Below, in pieces: positions 53,169 through 61,906 of a stretch of 64,000 nucleotides of DNA. This DNA comes from JBCBGF01 sp038526915 (GTDB lineage: Bacteria > Pseudomonadota > Alphaproteobacteria > Rhodobacterales > Rhodobacteraceae), in assembly GCA_038526915.1 (NCBI GenBank), contig JBCBGF010000001.1, forward strand, positions 1,064,272 to 1,128,271. Reading direction: 5' to 3'. A program made the translations under genes and the position numbers. Below the pieces are notes generated by a model. That model saw only the letters and a program-made list of their open reading frames with translations. It searched no databases and had not been told where the DNA came from. Every line of letters begins with the position of its first letter. Within the stretch, counting starts at the first letter, position 1.

Positions 53169-54074
53169 ATGCGACTTCTAACAACCACGGCGCTGATCGC
53201 GCTGACGGCCACCGGGGCAATCGCCGCCGATTGGAAAGAAGACTATCAGGTGCTGAGGTTCGGCATTCTGTCCGGCGAAAACGAGAAAGACCGCATCGCG
53301 CGGTACACCCCGTTCGAAGAATACCTGGAAGCCGAACTGGGCGTCGAGGTCGAGATCTTCACCGCCGGCAACTATGACGGTGTGATCCAGGCCATCGCCG
53401 CGGATCAGATCGAGTTCGCCTTCTTCGGCTCGTCCTCGTATGCCGCGGCCTACACCGAAACCGAAGGTGGTGTTGAGCCGCTCCTGTCGCGTCTGCAGAA
53501 CGACGATTCCACCGGCTACTATTCAATCGTCGTCACGCGTTGCGATAGCGGGTTGAACGACATCGCGTCGCTCGAAGGCAAGGTGCTGGCCTTTGCAGAC
53601 CCGGATTCGACGTCCGGATATGCCGTTCCCTATTTCAACCTCGCAAAGGAAGTGGATGTAACCAGCTACTTCGCGGCCACCCCGTTCTCGGGCAGCCACG
53701 AGTCGGGCGTCCAAGGCGTGGTGAACGGAACGTTCGACGCAGCAGCCACCTACATGACGAATGAGACCAACGGCATCATCCCCCGGATGGTCACCAAGGG
53801 CATGATCGAAGAAGGCGTGGCCTGCCCGATCTGGCAATCGCCCGAAATCACCTCGGGCCCCTTCACCGCACGTGCCAACCTTCCGCAAGGGCTGAAGGAC
53901 GCGATGAAAGAAGCGGTCATGACCATCCCCGAGAAAGACCCCGAAGCTTTCGTCGAAATGACCGGCGGTGTCGACAGCACGCAGAAAGGTTGGATCGAAG
54001 TCGATCACAGCCGCTACGAGTGGATCGTCGACATGCGCGAGTGGCTCAAGAACGAGCGTCGCAACTCGGGCTAA
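53169..54074 (+). CDS. phnD: Phosphonate-binding periplasmic protein, second locus
   Basis: 301 aa, signal peptide MRLLTTTALIALTATGAIAA. LRFGILSGENEKDRI, FFGSSSYAAAY, ADPDSTSGYAVPYF and ATPFSGSHES are PhnD marks. A distinct sequence from PhnD1 in the pocket-facing stretches, so a different ligand is possible. Followed by a hairpin at 54096. Confidence 0.92.
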   Translation: MRLLTTTALIALTATGAIAADWKEDYQVLRFGILSGENEKDRIARYTPFEEYLEAELGVEVEIFTAGNYDGVIQAIAADQIEFAFFGSSSYAAAYTETEGGVEPLLSRLQNDDSTGYYSIVVTRCDSGLNDIASLEGKVLAFADPDSTSGYAVPYFNLAKEVDVTSYFAATPFSGSHESGVQGVVNGTFDAAATYMTNETNGIIPRMVTKGMIEEGVACPIWQSPEITSGPFTARANLPQGLKDAMKEAVMTIPEKDPEAFVEMTGGVDSTQKGWIEVDHSRYEWIVDMREWLKNERRNSG

Positions 54075-54095
54075 GCCCGCCTGCGACCGACGAAA

Positions 54096-54118
54096 AGAGG
54101 GGGGCGATGTCCCCCTCT
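54096..54118 (+). terminator. Hairpin between phnD2 and phnE
   Basis: AGAGGGGG pairs with CCCCCTCT (8 bp, 7-base loop), but only GACACTT follows, without a T-tract. Same position as the phnD1 hairpin; more likely mRNA stabilisation than termination. Confidence 0.55.
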
Positions 54119-54152
54119 GACACTTGTTCTCTTCCATTGAAAAGCGTGTGCC

Positions 54153-55091
54153 ATGGCTTTGGTTGCAGACCCCACAGCCCCGCCCCCAAGCGGCGCCGTC
54201 TCGGAATTCGAGGCCGAGTTCGCCGTCCTGCGCCGTCGCACGCGCATCAGATGGGCGGTCGGCAGCGGTATCTTTCTGGTGCTGTTCATCTTCTCGTCCT
54301 GGCTTGGCGATTTCTTCAAGGTCACGCAGGTGTCCATGCCCGACGGCTCGCGCGAGTGGCGCTGGATCCTGCCCGCGGGCATACCGCGGCTGGGCGAGTA
54401 CATCTCAAAAACCATCCCTGATTTGAACTGGGCCACGTTGGGCGAAGACCTTTCCAACTGGTTCTGGCGTTGGCGGGTGTGGATGCAGCTTCTGGTCGAA
54501 ACCGTGCTGATTGCCTTCATGGCCACGGTGTTCGGCGTGATTGGCGGGTTCCTTCTATCCTTCCCCGCCTCGCGCAACCTGGCCCCCAACAAATGGGTGC
54601 TGTGGATCTGCCGCCGGTATCTGGAAATTGCGCGCACCGTGCCCGAACTGGTCTGGGCGCTGATTTTTGTCTTCTGCTTCTCGGTCGGGCCCTTGGCCGG
54701 TGTGCTGGCGATTGCGCTGGCGGCGACCGGGGCCCTGGGCAAGCTTTATTCGGAAGTGAACGAAAACATCGACATGGCCCCCTTGGAAGGCGTGAAGGCC
54801 GCGGGGGGCACGTGGTTCGACCAGATCCGATATGGGGCCGTGCCACAGGTTCTACCGAACATCATCAGCTACACCCTGTTGCGGTTTGAGATCAACGTGC
54901 GCGCCTCGTCGATCATCGGATATGTCGGGGCCGGAGGGTTGGGGCAGGAGCTACGCACCGCGATGTCGCTGCAGGAATACACCGATCTCTCCGCCCTGTT
55001 TGTCATCATCCTCCTGACCGTGATCGCCATCGACTACGGATCGGAAAAGCTTCGCCACCGCGTGATCGGACTGGAGGCCAACCCGTCATGA
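54153..55091 (+). CDS. phnE: Phosphonate ABC permease, second locus (first)
   Basis: 312 aa. Hydrophobic helices with the coupling loop ALGKLYSEVNENIDMAPLEGV and the C-terminal FEINVRASSIIGYVGAGGLGQELR. N-terminal ~45 residues polar. Overlaps the next permease gene by 4 bases. Confidence 0.92.
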   Translation: MALVADPTAPPPSGAVSEFEAEFAVLRRRTRIRWAVGSGIFLVLFIFSSWLGDFFKVTQVSMPDGSREWRWILPAGIPRLGEYISKTIPDLNWATLGEDLSNWFWRWRVWMQLLVETVLIAFMATVFGVIGGFLLSFPASRNLAPNKWVLWICRRYLEIARTVPELVWALIFVFCFSVGPLAGVLAIALAATGALGKLYSEVNENIDMAPLEGVKAAGGTWFDQIRYGAVPQVLPNIISYTLLRFEINVRASSIIGYVGAGGLGQELRTAMSLQEYTDLSALFVIILLTVIAIDYGSEKLRHRVIGLEANPS

Positions 55092-55939
55092 CGCCTGAAC
55101 GCATCGCCGCCGCACAAGCCCGCGTGCCCCTTGCCTTTCGCGACCCGCCCGCGGTGCGAACCCGCAAAATCGTACTCTGGACACTGTTTATCGGCCTCTT
55201 CGCCTGGTGCCTTTACGACTTCAACTTTTCGCCGGAACGCATCTGGAACGGTCTCGGTCGTCTGGGCCGCGTGGTGTCGTTTATGTTCCCGCCGCACATC
55301 TGGACAACGTGGGACGCGTGGCAAGAGGTTCTCAAGGGCCTGGGTGAAACGCTGTCGATGGCCTTCCTCGGGACAGTTCTCGGGGCGCTTGTCGCCTTCC
55401 CGCTATCCTTCCTAGGCGCAAAGAACATCAATCGCATCTTTTGGCTGCGCCAAGGATCGCGCCGGGTGTACGACGTGATCCGCGCGCTTGAGACGCTGAT
55501 CCTTGCGCTGATCTTCATCCGCGCCTTCGGTTTGGGACCTCTGGCGGGCATCCTGGCCATCGCGGTGAGTGAGATCGGGACATTTGCAAAACTCTTCTCC
55601 GAGGCGCTTGAGAACACGTCGAAGAAACCCGTCGAAGGCGTCGTCGCGTCAGGCGGATCCCGGTTTCAGGCTATCCAATATGCGATCATGCCCCAAGTCA
55701 CGCCCGTGCATCTGTCTGTTTTGCTCTACAACTTCGAATCCAACGTTCGGTCCGGCACGATCCTAGGCATTGTCGGGGCAGGTGGGATCGGGTTCCTGCT
55801 GTCCGACCGGATCAGCGCGTATAAGTGGGATGAGGCATGGACGATCATCTTCCTGATCATCGCGATGGTGTACCTTATCGACTGGCTGTCGGGGCTGGTG
55901 CGAACGCGGCTGATCGGCCAGGCCGATCTGGCCAAGTGA
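55088..55939 (+). CDS. phnE: Phosphonate ABC permease, second locus (second)
   Basis: 283 aa. GTFAKLFSEALENTSKKPVEG and NFESNVRSGTILGIVGAGGIGFL. Normal length; it lacks the periplasmic insertion of the equivalent permease at 36621. Heterodimer with the previous gene product. Confidence 0.92.
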   Translation: MTPERIAAAQARVPLAFRDPPAVRTRKIVLWTLFIGLFAWCLYDFNFSPERIWNGLGRLGRVVSFMFPPHIWTTWDAWQEVLKGLGETLSMAFLGTVLGALVAFPLSFLGAKNINRIFWLRQGSRRVYDVIRALETLILALIFIRAFGLGPLAGILAIAVSEIGTFAKLFSEALENTSKKPVEGVVASGGSRFQAIQYAIMPQVTPVHLSVLLYNFESNVRSGTILGIVGAGGIGFLLSDRISAYKWDEAWTIIFLIIAMVYLIDWLSGLVRTRLIGQADLAK

Positions 55940-56026
55940 CGATGCGGGTGTCGTATCGCGCCGCTGTGCCCGAGGGCGCGTCCCGTCCCTACCTACGGTG
56001 AAGGTTAAAATGAGCGAGACTTTAGC

Positions 56027-56653
56027 GTGAGTGGCGCAGGCTCCAAACCGCGCCTGTCCAAGGCGCCGACGATCCATCCCGAGGCGCGGGTTTATGATTT
56101 CAAGCTGGGAGTGTGGACCGAAGTGGGCCGCGGCACGGTGCTCAAATCCGGTGCGATGGGCGACTGGTCGTATATCACGCAGGATTGCCACGTGGTCTGG
56201 ACCACGATCGGCAAGATGTGTTCCATCGCCAATGCCACGCGGATCAATCCTGGCAACCACCCCACCTGGCGCGCCGTTCAGCACCACTCGGTCTACCGCG
56301 CCGAAGCTTACGGTCTTGGCGAAGATGACCATGACTTCTTCGAATGGCGGAAATCCGACTGGGTCACCATTGGACATGACGTGTGGATCGGCCACGGGGT
56401 CACAATCACCGCCGGTGTCACCGTTGGTACCGGCGCGGCCATTGGCGCGGGCGCGGTTGTGACGCGGGACGTCGCGCCCTACACGATTGTCGGCGGCGTT
56501 CCCGCGCGCCCGATCAAACCGCGTTTCACAGACGCGCAAGCCGCCGCCTTGCAGGAGATCGCGGTGTGGGATTGGTCGCGCGACCGCTACAAGGCCGCTT
56601 TGCCGGATATCCGGGCGCTTGAGATCGACGCCTTTATCGAGAAGTACCGCTAG
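56027..56653 (+). CDS. Phosphonate-type hexapeptide acyltransferase, second copy
   Basis: 208 aa from GTG 56027. Beta-helix hexads (VWTEVGRGTVLKSGAM to VTVGTGAAIGAGAVVTRDVAPYTIVGGVPARPIK) and the WDWSRDRYKAAL end match the protein at 31038. A six-codon ORF ATG..TGA (56010-56030) overlaps the GTG as GTGA; either a leader or a trace of an altered N-terminus. 87 bases after phnE. Confidence 0.78.
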   Translation: MSGAGSKPRLSKAPTIHPEARVYDFKLGVWTEVGRGTVLKSGAMGDWSYITQDCHVVWTTIGKMCSIANATRINPGNHPTWRAVQHHSVYRAEAYGLGEDDHDFFEWRKSDWVTIGHDVWIGHGVTITAGVTVGTGAAIGAGAVVTRDVAPYTIVGGVPARPIKPRFTDAQAAALQEIAVWDWSRDRYKAALPDIRALEIDAFIEKYR

Positions 56654-56685
56654 GCGGGTCTGCCTGCGGCGGGTATCAGGCGGAA

Positions 56686-57249
56686 ATGACCGTGCTGTTC
56701 ACACCGAACCGGGCCTTGCTGCCGGGCTATATCGATGCCCTCAAGCGCGGCTGGTCGCCCGACAATCTGCGCCCCGAGGCCGCGGCTGAGCAACTGGAGG
56801 CGATTGCGAAGGACGCGGATGCGTTTCTGCGGCGACTGTCCGATGCTGAAGGTAGTGGTCCCCCGGTGACTTTGCCGGACGGAACCCAAGTGGCCCGTCT
56901 GCCGTCGTTTCGACGCTGGATCGTTAGGGATGGGTTCGCCGGAACCATCGGCCTGCGGTGGCAGCCCGGCACAACGGATCTACCGCCCACATGTCTTGGG
57001 CATATCGGCTATGCGGTCGTGCCTTGGCGGCGGCGTGAGGGTTTGGCGACGGCGGCGTTGATCGAGCTTTTGCCTGAGGCACGCGCGCTTGGCCTCGCCC
57101 ATATCGATCTGACCACCGATCCCGACAACCGTCCGTCGCAACGGGTGATAGAGGCGGCGGGTGGATGTTTTGTCGGCCAGATCAAAGCGCCGCCACAACT
57201 CGGCAGCGGCACCCACGCGCTGTTTCGGATCTCGCTCGCGCCGGCTTAG
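56686..57249 (+). CDS. GNAT-family acetyltransferase
   Basis: 187 aa. Acetyl-CoA loop GHIGYAVVPWRRREGLATAAL with the R-x-x-G/A signature, and DLTTDPDNRPSQRVIEAAGG. Cytoplasmic. Possible acetylation of an amine substrate of the phosphonate set, as PhnO does, but the family does not show this. Convergent: its stop overlaps that of the TIM-barrel gene by 4 bases. Confidence 0.8.
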   Translation: MTVLFTPNRALLPGYIDALKRGWSPDNLRPEAAAEQLEAIAKDADAFLRRLSDAEGSGPPVTLPDGTQVARLPSFRRWIVRDGFAGTIGLRWQPGTTDLPPTCLGHIGYAVVPWRRREGLATAALIELLPEARALGLAHIDLTTDPDNRPSQRVIEAAGGCFVGQIKAPPQLGSGTHALFRISLAPA

Positions 57250-58061
57250 ATCGCCAGCCCCAGGTTTTGGAGATAGGCAAAGCCCGTCGGGATGTCCTCT
57301 TTCCGTCTGAGCTCCAGCACCAGATGCGGCGCGCTTTGACAGTCAGCAAGCGCACGAAACACCTCGGGCCAATGGATCTCACCCTCACCGGGGGCCCAAT
57401 GCCGGTCTGCGTGCCCGTCAAGATCCTGAAGATGCACATGGGCGAGCATATCGCCCGCGTCACGCACGAAGTAATCCACCGGCGGCGCGTCTGACATCCG
57501 GCGCGCAAGATGTGCGTGCCCGGTGTCAATCGACAGCGCGATGGCTTTTGACCCAAAGCTTTCGACCATCTCCCGACGATGGGCGGGGTCCACGTCGACA
57601 ATGTTCTCAATCACCAGCGTGATCCCAAGCGCCTCGGCCTGGCGCACCACCGGCATCATGACGTCGTGGATCCGCCCGAGCTTCTCCTCTGGATAGTCCG
57701 GCTTGGCGAGCCGGTTCTTGTGATACCACCGCGTGTAGGGTGAATGCAGAACAACCTGCCGGGCCCCCACGCGATCAGCGGCCTCCAGCGCCTTCAGGAA
57801 GCGTGCCGTGATAATCGGGCGGACCTCGGCGTCCTTGTTGTCCATATCCAGGCCCTCAAAAGGCCCATGGATCCCACGCCGTCCGGTATGGCCATCCAGT
57901 GCGCCCTTGGCCGCCGCAACACGATCGTCCAACTCGGTCGTCAGCGCGGCATAGCTGCCAAAGTCCTGCAACTCGATATCGCGCGCGGCGTCGAACAACC
58001 AATCGCGATGCGCCTTCACCTCATCAACAGTCAGGCACGCGCCGATCTTGAGCGGGGTCAT
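57246..58061 (-). CDS. Xylose isomerase-like TIM barrel protein
   Basis: 271 aa from ATG 58061. AP endonuclease 2/xylose isomerase-type barrel: HGPFEGLDM, VVLHSPYTRWY, LVIENIVD with the metal Glu, LSIDTGHAHLA and HVHLQDLDGHADRH, then LELRRKED. Sugar isomerase or epimerase roles are typical. The last gene of the minus-strand phnD3 operon; overlaps the MFS gene by 38 bases. Confidence 0.8.
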   Translation of the reverse strand: MTPLKIGACLTVDEVKAHRDWLFDAARDIELQDFGSYAALTTELDDRVAAAKGALDGHTGRRGIHGPFEGLDMDNKDAEVRPIITARFLKALEAADRVGARQVVLHSPYTRWYHKNRLAKPDYPEEKLGRIHDVMMPVVRQAEALGITLVIENIVDVDPAHRREMVESFGSKAIALSIDTGHAHLARRMSDAPPVDYFVRDAGDMLAHVHLQDLDGHADRHWAPGEGEIHWPEVFRALADCQSAPHLVLELRRKEDIPTGFAYLQNLGLAI

Positions 58062-59244
58062 AGTGATCTCTCCTGGGGTCGGGAATGAGGAAGAAGGTGG
58101 CGACTGCACAGCCCAAAACCACTGCCATTGCGGCAAAGCTCCACCAGCCGCCAAAGCTCTGCGTGATCCACGCAAACGCAAAGGGGGCGGAGGCGTTGAC
58201 GGCCATCTGAGCAAACGAAATCCAGCCAAGCCGCGCGCCATAGCCTTTGCGGCCAAATAGCGCCAGCGGCAGCGTTCCGCGCGCAATCGTCTTGATGCCG
58301 TCGCCCATGCCGTAAAGTGCCGCGGCCATAAGAACGCCCGGAATGGTGAAGCCCACGGTCAACAAAACGCAGAACCCCGCCATCATCAGCCCCATCGACA
58401 GCGCATAGGTGAAAAGCGGGTACATGTTCCGGCTGACCAGCATCTCGAAAAACCGACCCACCGTCTTGAACGGGCCGATGACCGCGCCCGCCAGCGCCGC
58501 CAAGGCAGCCGTATGGCCAAGATCCTGCACATTGGTGACCCACAGCGTCATGACCGCGCCCATCAGGTAGCCTGAGAAAACAAATGAGATCACCATCCAA
58601 AGCATCCCGCGCCGCCGGGCGTCTCCGGTCAGTTCCGGCCAACGCGGATGGTGCGTTTGGGGCGGTGCATCCGTCGCGCGCCCTGGTGCGCGCAGCGCCA
58701 AAAGATGGATGGGCACGCAGACGATCAGGTAGGCTGCGCCAAGGATGATCCATGTCGTTTGCCATCCAAACGCGTTTGAAAGCGCAAGCGTGAGTGGCCA
58801 GAAGATCGTCGACGCCACGCCACCAAAAAGCGTGATGATTGAAATCGAACGATGGGCCGGAACGCTCAGATCCAGCTTGGCGACGCTGGCAAAGGCCACC
58901 GAATAAAGCACGAACATACCAGCGCTTTCGGCAATCAAGATGACGAGGAACAGTTGAAGCTTGGTTTCGACAAGGCTCAACGTCATGACGGCCACACCAG
59001 CGACGATCGCTCCGGGCGTCATCACCCATCGCCCACCGTACCGATCCACCATCGTGCCGGCGATGGGCGAGACGATGCCACCGAAAAGCAACCCGAGCGA
59101 CAGGATCCCAAACACGTTGGCCAGCGTCAGACCAAGGTCCCGTGCCATCTCTGGCAACAGCACGGCATAGGCGTACATCAGCGTGCCGTTGCCCATGATC
59201 TGGCTCAGACCAAGGCCGATGGCTGGGATATAGTCGCGGTTCAT
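58024..59244 (-). CDS. Major facilitator superfamily transporter
   Basis: 406 aa from ATG 59244. Twelve predicted hydrophobic helices with a cytoplasmic loop in the middle (THHPRWPELTGDARRR) and the MFS helix 2-3 motif as GTMVDRYGGRWVM. Uptake or export of an organic anion is typical. ATGA overlap with the PhnM-like gene, so co-regulated. Confidence 0.85.
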   Translation of the reverse strand: MNRDYIPAIGLGLSQIMGNGTLMYAYAVLLPEMARDLGLTLANVFGILSLGLLFGGIVSPIAGTMVDRYGGRWVMTPGAIVAGVAVMTLSLVETKLQLFLVILIAESAGMFVLYSVAFASVAKLDLSVPAHRSISIITLFGGVASTIFWPLTLALSNAFGWQTTWIILGAAYLIVCVPIHLLALRAPGRATDAPPQTHHPRWPELTGDARRRGMLWMVISFVFSGYLMGAVMTLWVTNVQDLGHTAALAALAGAVIGPFKTVGRFFEMLVSRNMYPLFTYALSMGLMMAGFCVLLTVGFTIPGVLMAAALYGMGDGIKTIARGTLPLALFGRKGYGARLGWISFAQMAVNASAPFAFAWITQSFGGWWSFAAMAVVLGCAVATFFLIPDPRRDHYDPAQDRRVPDC

Positions 59245-60455
59245 CCCGCAGGTTGTGCGCGGTATGCGGCGCGGCCTTGAACCCAGGTGCCGCGGATGGC
59301 AGGCGGCTGGTTTTCCGGCCAATCCACCAGCACCAGATCAGCCCGCTTGCCCACGGCTATTTCACCGCGATCGGCCAGCTTCATTGCGCGCGCAGGCCCC
59401 GACGACACGAGCGACCACAGGTGCGCCCGATCTGCGCGCCGTTCGCGGTCTAACCGATCCACCGCTGCCAGCATGGCCGGATAGTAGTAATCTGACGCAA
59501 GCGCATCGCAGTAGCCGTCTTCCACCATATCCGCCGCGCTGAGCGATCCGATGTGGCTGCCGCCGCGCACCGCGTTGGGTGATCCAAAGATGATCGCGTC
59601 ACCTGCCTTCCGCGCATCCTCCGTCGGGCCCATCGTCATAGGAAACTCGGCCACATCCGCGCCGAGGTTGCGGTAGAACGACCGGGTCCGTGCCTGGGTG
59701 TCGTCATGGCTCAGCATCGGCACGCCACGTGCGCGCGCCCGTTTCGCAACGCCGTCAATGGCCGCCGGAATTGACGGACGGCGCTTCCAGATATCACGCA
59801 CCAGCACGCGGAACGCATCGTAATCAAGGCCGGAGCGTTCTGCGTGTTTGCGATGCCGTTTCTCAAACAGGCCATCGTCGTCGATATCCATAACCGCATA
59901 GTCGGGGTCATGCTCGAATAATCGATCCTGAATGCCGGTCTCAGCGCTGCGCATCGACATCAACAGGTGGTCGTTGAACGCGAGCGAGGGGGTCAGCTCC
60001 CAGTCCATCGCCCAGTCGAGCACGTCGATTGCCTCAGTCGCGAAAGTTTCCCATCTGAGCTGGACCCGGTTTTCCACCGTCAGCCGTGGCGCCAGGGCCC
60101 GGATGCCAGCGATCAGTTCCCGCCCACGCTCAACACTGCGCAGTCCAGGCTCAAACCCAAGCGTGATTGAGTGATAGGTGGTGGCGATCCCGTTCGCGGC
60201 CAACTGCCGATCCGTTTCCAGAACCGCCGTTTCAATTGGGAAGAACACGCCCGGGCGCGGCATGACCTGGCGTTCGAACGCATCGCCATGCACATCAATC
60301 AATGCGGGCGCAAGGATCAGCCCGCGCGCATCAATCACTTGCCCCTGCGGCGGCCCTCCAATCTCGCAAACCACACCGTCTGCCATGCAAACGGTTGTCT
60401 CGATGATATCGCCGGGCAGAAAAACCGTTGCCCCCACAAACGTCTCAACAGACAT
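59241..60455 (-). CDS. Third PhnM-like amidohydrolase
   Basis: 404 aa. DVHGDAFERQVMPRPGV, AFNDHLLMSM, MLSHDDTQ and ASDYYYPAML place it in the PhnM family. The SLMDHTPGQ of PhnM1 and PhnM2 is FNDHLLMS here, so substrate pocket is different. Not next to PhnG-L genes but shares the PhnF2-type operator of its operon. Confidence 0.85.
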   Translation of the reverse strand: MSVETFVGATVFLPGDIIETTVCMADGVVCEIGGPPQGQVIDARGLILAPALIDVHGDAFERQVMPRPGVFFPIETAVLETDRQLAANGIATTYHSITLGFEPGLRSVERGRELIAGIRALAPRLTVENRVQLRWETFATEAIDVLDWAMDWELTPSLAFNDHLLMSMRSAETGIQDRLFEHDPDYAVMDIDDDGLFEKRHRKHAERSGLDYDAFRVLVRDIWKRRPSIPAAIDGVAKRARARGVPMLSHDDTQARTRSFYRNLGADVAEFPMTMGPTEDARKAGDAIIFGSPNAVRGGSHIGSLSAADMVEDGYCDALASDYYYPAMLAAVDRLDRERRADRAHLWSLVSSGPARAMKLADRGEIAVGKRADLVLVDWPENQPPAIRGTWVQGRAAYRAQPAG

Positions 60456-60458
60456 GGA

Positions 60459-61103
60459 TCAGAGCCGTTCCATGCGCAGATGCCAGTGCCAGGATCCCGG
60501 CTTCTCATGTTCACGGTCACTCAGTTCGAGAACCTCAAAGCCGGAAAACAGCGCCAGCAGTTCCGGTCCGTCACAGAAATAGTGTGGGTGGATTTTGTCG
60601 CCTTCGGGGCTGTCGAAGACCCAGGTGTTGCGCGAAATCTCCCGACCCGGCGCGTTCGCCTGTTCCGAGGGCAAGCGCCGTTTGGACAGCATCGTGCCCA
60701 GAAACGTACCGCTCGGTTTCAGGACACGGCGTATTTCCGAAACTGTACGCAGCAGGATGTTTTCGTCACCGTGATAGATGACGTTCCAGCTCAGCACATG
60801 ATCAAACGCCCCATCATCGAAGGGCAGATCATGCATCCGGCCCTGAACCGTTTCCACAAGGCCAGACTTGGCGATCTCCGCCAGCCCGTCGGGTGCCGCG
60901 TCCAGGGCAGTGACGCGAAACCCTTCGCCGGCCAGCCAAAGCGCGTGCCTTCCCACGCCCGCCCCAAGATCAAGGATCTGCGCGCCGGTCTGCAGGGTCT
61001 TGGCCCATGCAATTACATCGGGCTCGGGCGTCAGCCATTTGCTGCCCGCTTCGATCCCGGCCCATTGCGCGTTCCAATGTTGATCTGCTGTATCTGTCTT
61101 CAC
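60459..61103 (-). CDS. Class I SAM-dependent methyltransferase
   Basis: 214 aa. Motif I QILDLGAGVGRHALWLAG, then VTALDAAP, a LPFDDGAFDHVLSWNV motif and YFCDGPELLALF. No metal-binding or membrane segment. Acceptor unknown; located between PhnE and PhnM in a transport-hydrolase operon, it may modify the imported compound. ATGA overlap with phnE3. Confidence 0.85.
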   Translation of the reverse strand: MKTDTADQHWNAQWAGIEAGSKWLTPEPDVIAWAKTLQTGAQILDLGAGVGRHALWLAGEGFRVTALDAAPDGLAEIAKSGLVETVQGRMHDLPFDDGAFDHVLSWNVIYHGDENILLRTVSEIRRVLKPSGTFLGTMLSKRRLPSEQANAPGREISRNTWVFDSPEGDKIHPHYFCDGPELLALFSGFEVLELSDREHEKPGSWHWHLRMERL

Positions 61104-61906
61104 CGTTCGTCTCCGATGATCTTGGTGCGGGCCCAGCCGCTGAGGTGTTCGATTGCGATGACGACAACCGCGATCATCAGGATGACGGTCATCGCCGTGG
61201 GATAGTCAAAAAGGTCAAAGCCCACTTTCAGCTCGATGCCGATGCCCCCGGCGCCCACAAGCCCAAGGATGGTGGAGGACCGAACGGCCTTTTCCAGCGC
61301 ATAAAGCGATGTCGAGATGAAGGCCGGCATGGCCGCGGGGATCGTGGCGCAGACCACAACATCGGTCTTGCGCGCACCCGTCGCAGTCAGGCTTTCCGCC
61401 GGTCCCTTATCCGCGGCCTCCATGTCATCGGCAAAGAATCGGCCACAAAAGCCGATCGTATCCACCATGATTGCCAGCATCCCTGCAAAGGGGCCGAGGC
61501 CCACGGCGACCACAAAGACCAACGCCCAAGCAATATCCGGCACGGCCCGGACAAAGCCCAAGACCGTGCGGATGATTTGGTTGATCCAAGGCGCTGCGAT
61601 CAGACCACGTGCTGCCAGAAGCGCGATGGGCACAGACAGGATCACCCCGAGCACCGCACCTGCCAGCGCGATCTGCAACGTCTCGACCATCTTCCAGCCA
61701 AGCCGCGCAAGCGTGTCAGCCTCAAGGTTCGGCGGAAACGCGCGGTCGATGAAATCCGCAAACCGCGGCGGCGCGGTGACCATCTTTTCGATTGAGAACC
61801 CGGCACCGGCAAAGCACCAGATGATGATCGCCACGCCGGCCGCATAGCCCAGAAAGGCGATGGATGAGGGCCGTTCAAGCCGGGCAGGGGCCGCAAAATC
61901 AGTCAT
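61100..61906 (-). CDS. phnE: Phosphonate-type ABC permease, third set
   Basis: 268 aa. Coupling loop region FFADDMEAADKGPAESL and ALEKAVRSSTILGLVGAGGIGIEL, a PhnE signature. Only one permease gene, so a homodimer is expected, unlike the other two sets. Overlaps phnC3 and the methyltransferase gene. Confidence 0.9.
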   Translation of the reverse strand: MTDFAAPARLERPSSIAFLGYAAGVAIIIWCFAGAGFSIEKMVTAPPRFADFIDRAFPPNLEADTLARLGWKMVETLQIALAGAVLGVILSVPIALLAARGLIAAPWINQIIRTVLGFVRAVPDIAWALVFVVAVGLGPFAGMLAIMVDTIGFCGRFFADDMEAADKGPAESLTATGARKTDVVVCATIPAAMPAFISTSLYALEKAVRSSTILGLVGAGGIGIELKVGFDLFDYPTAMTVILMIAVVVIAIEHLSGWARTKIIGDER

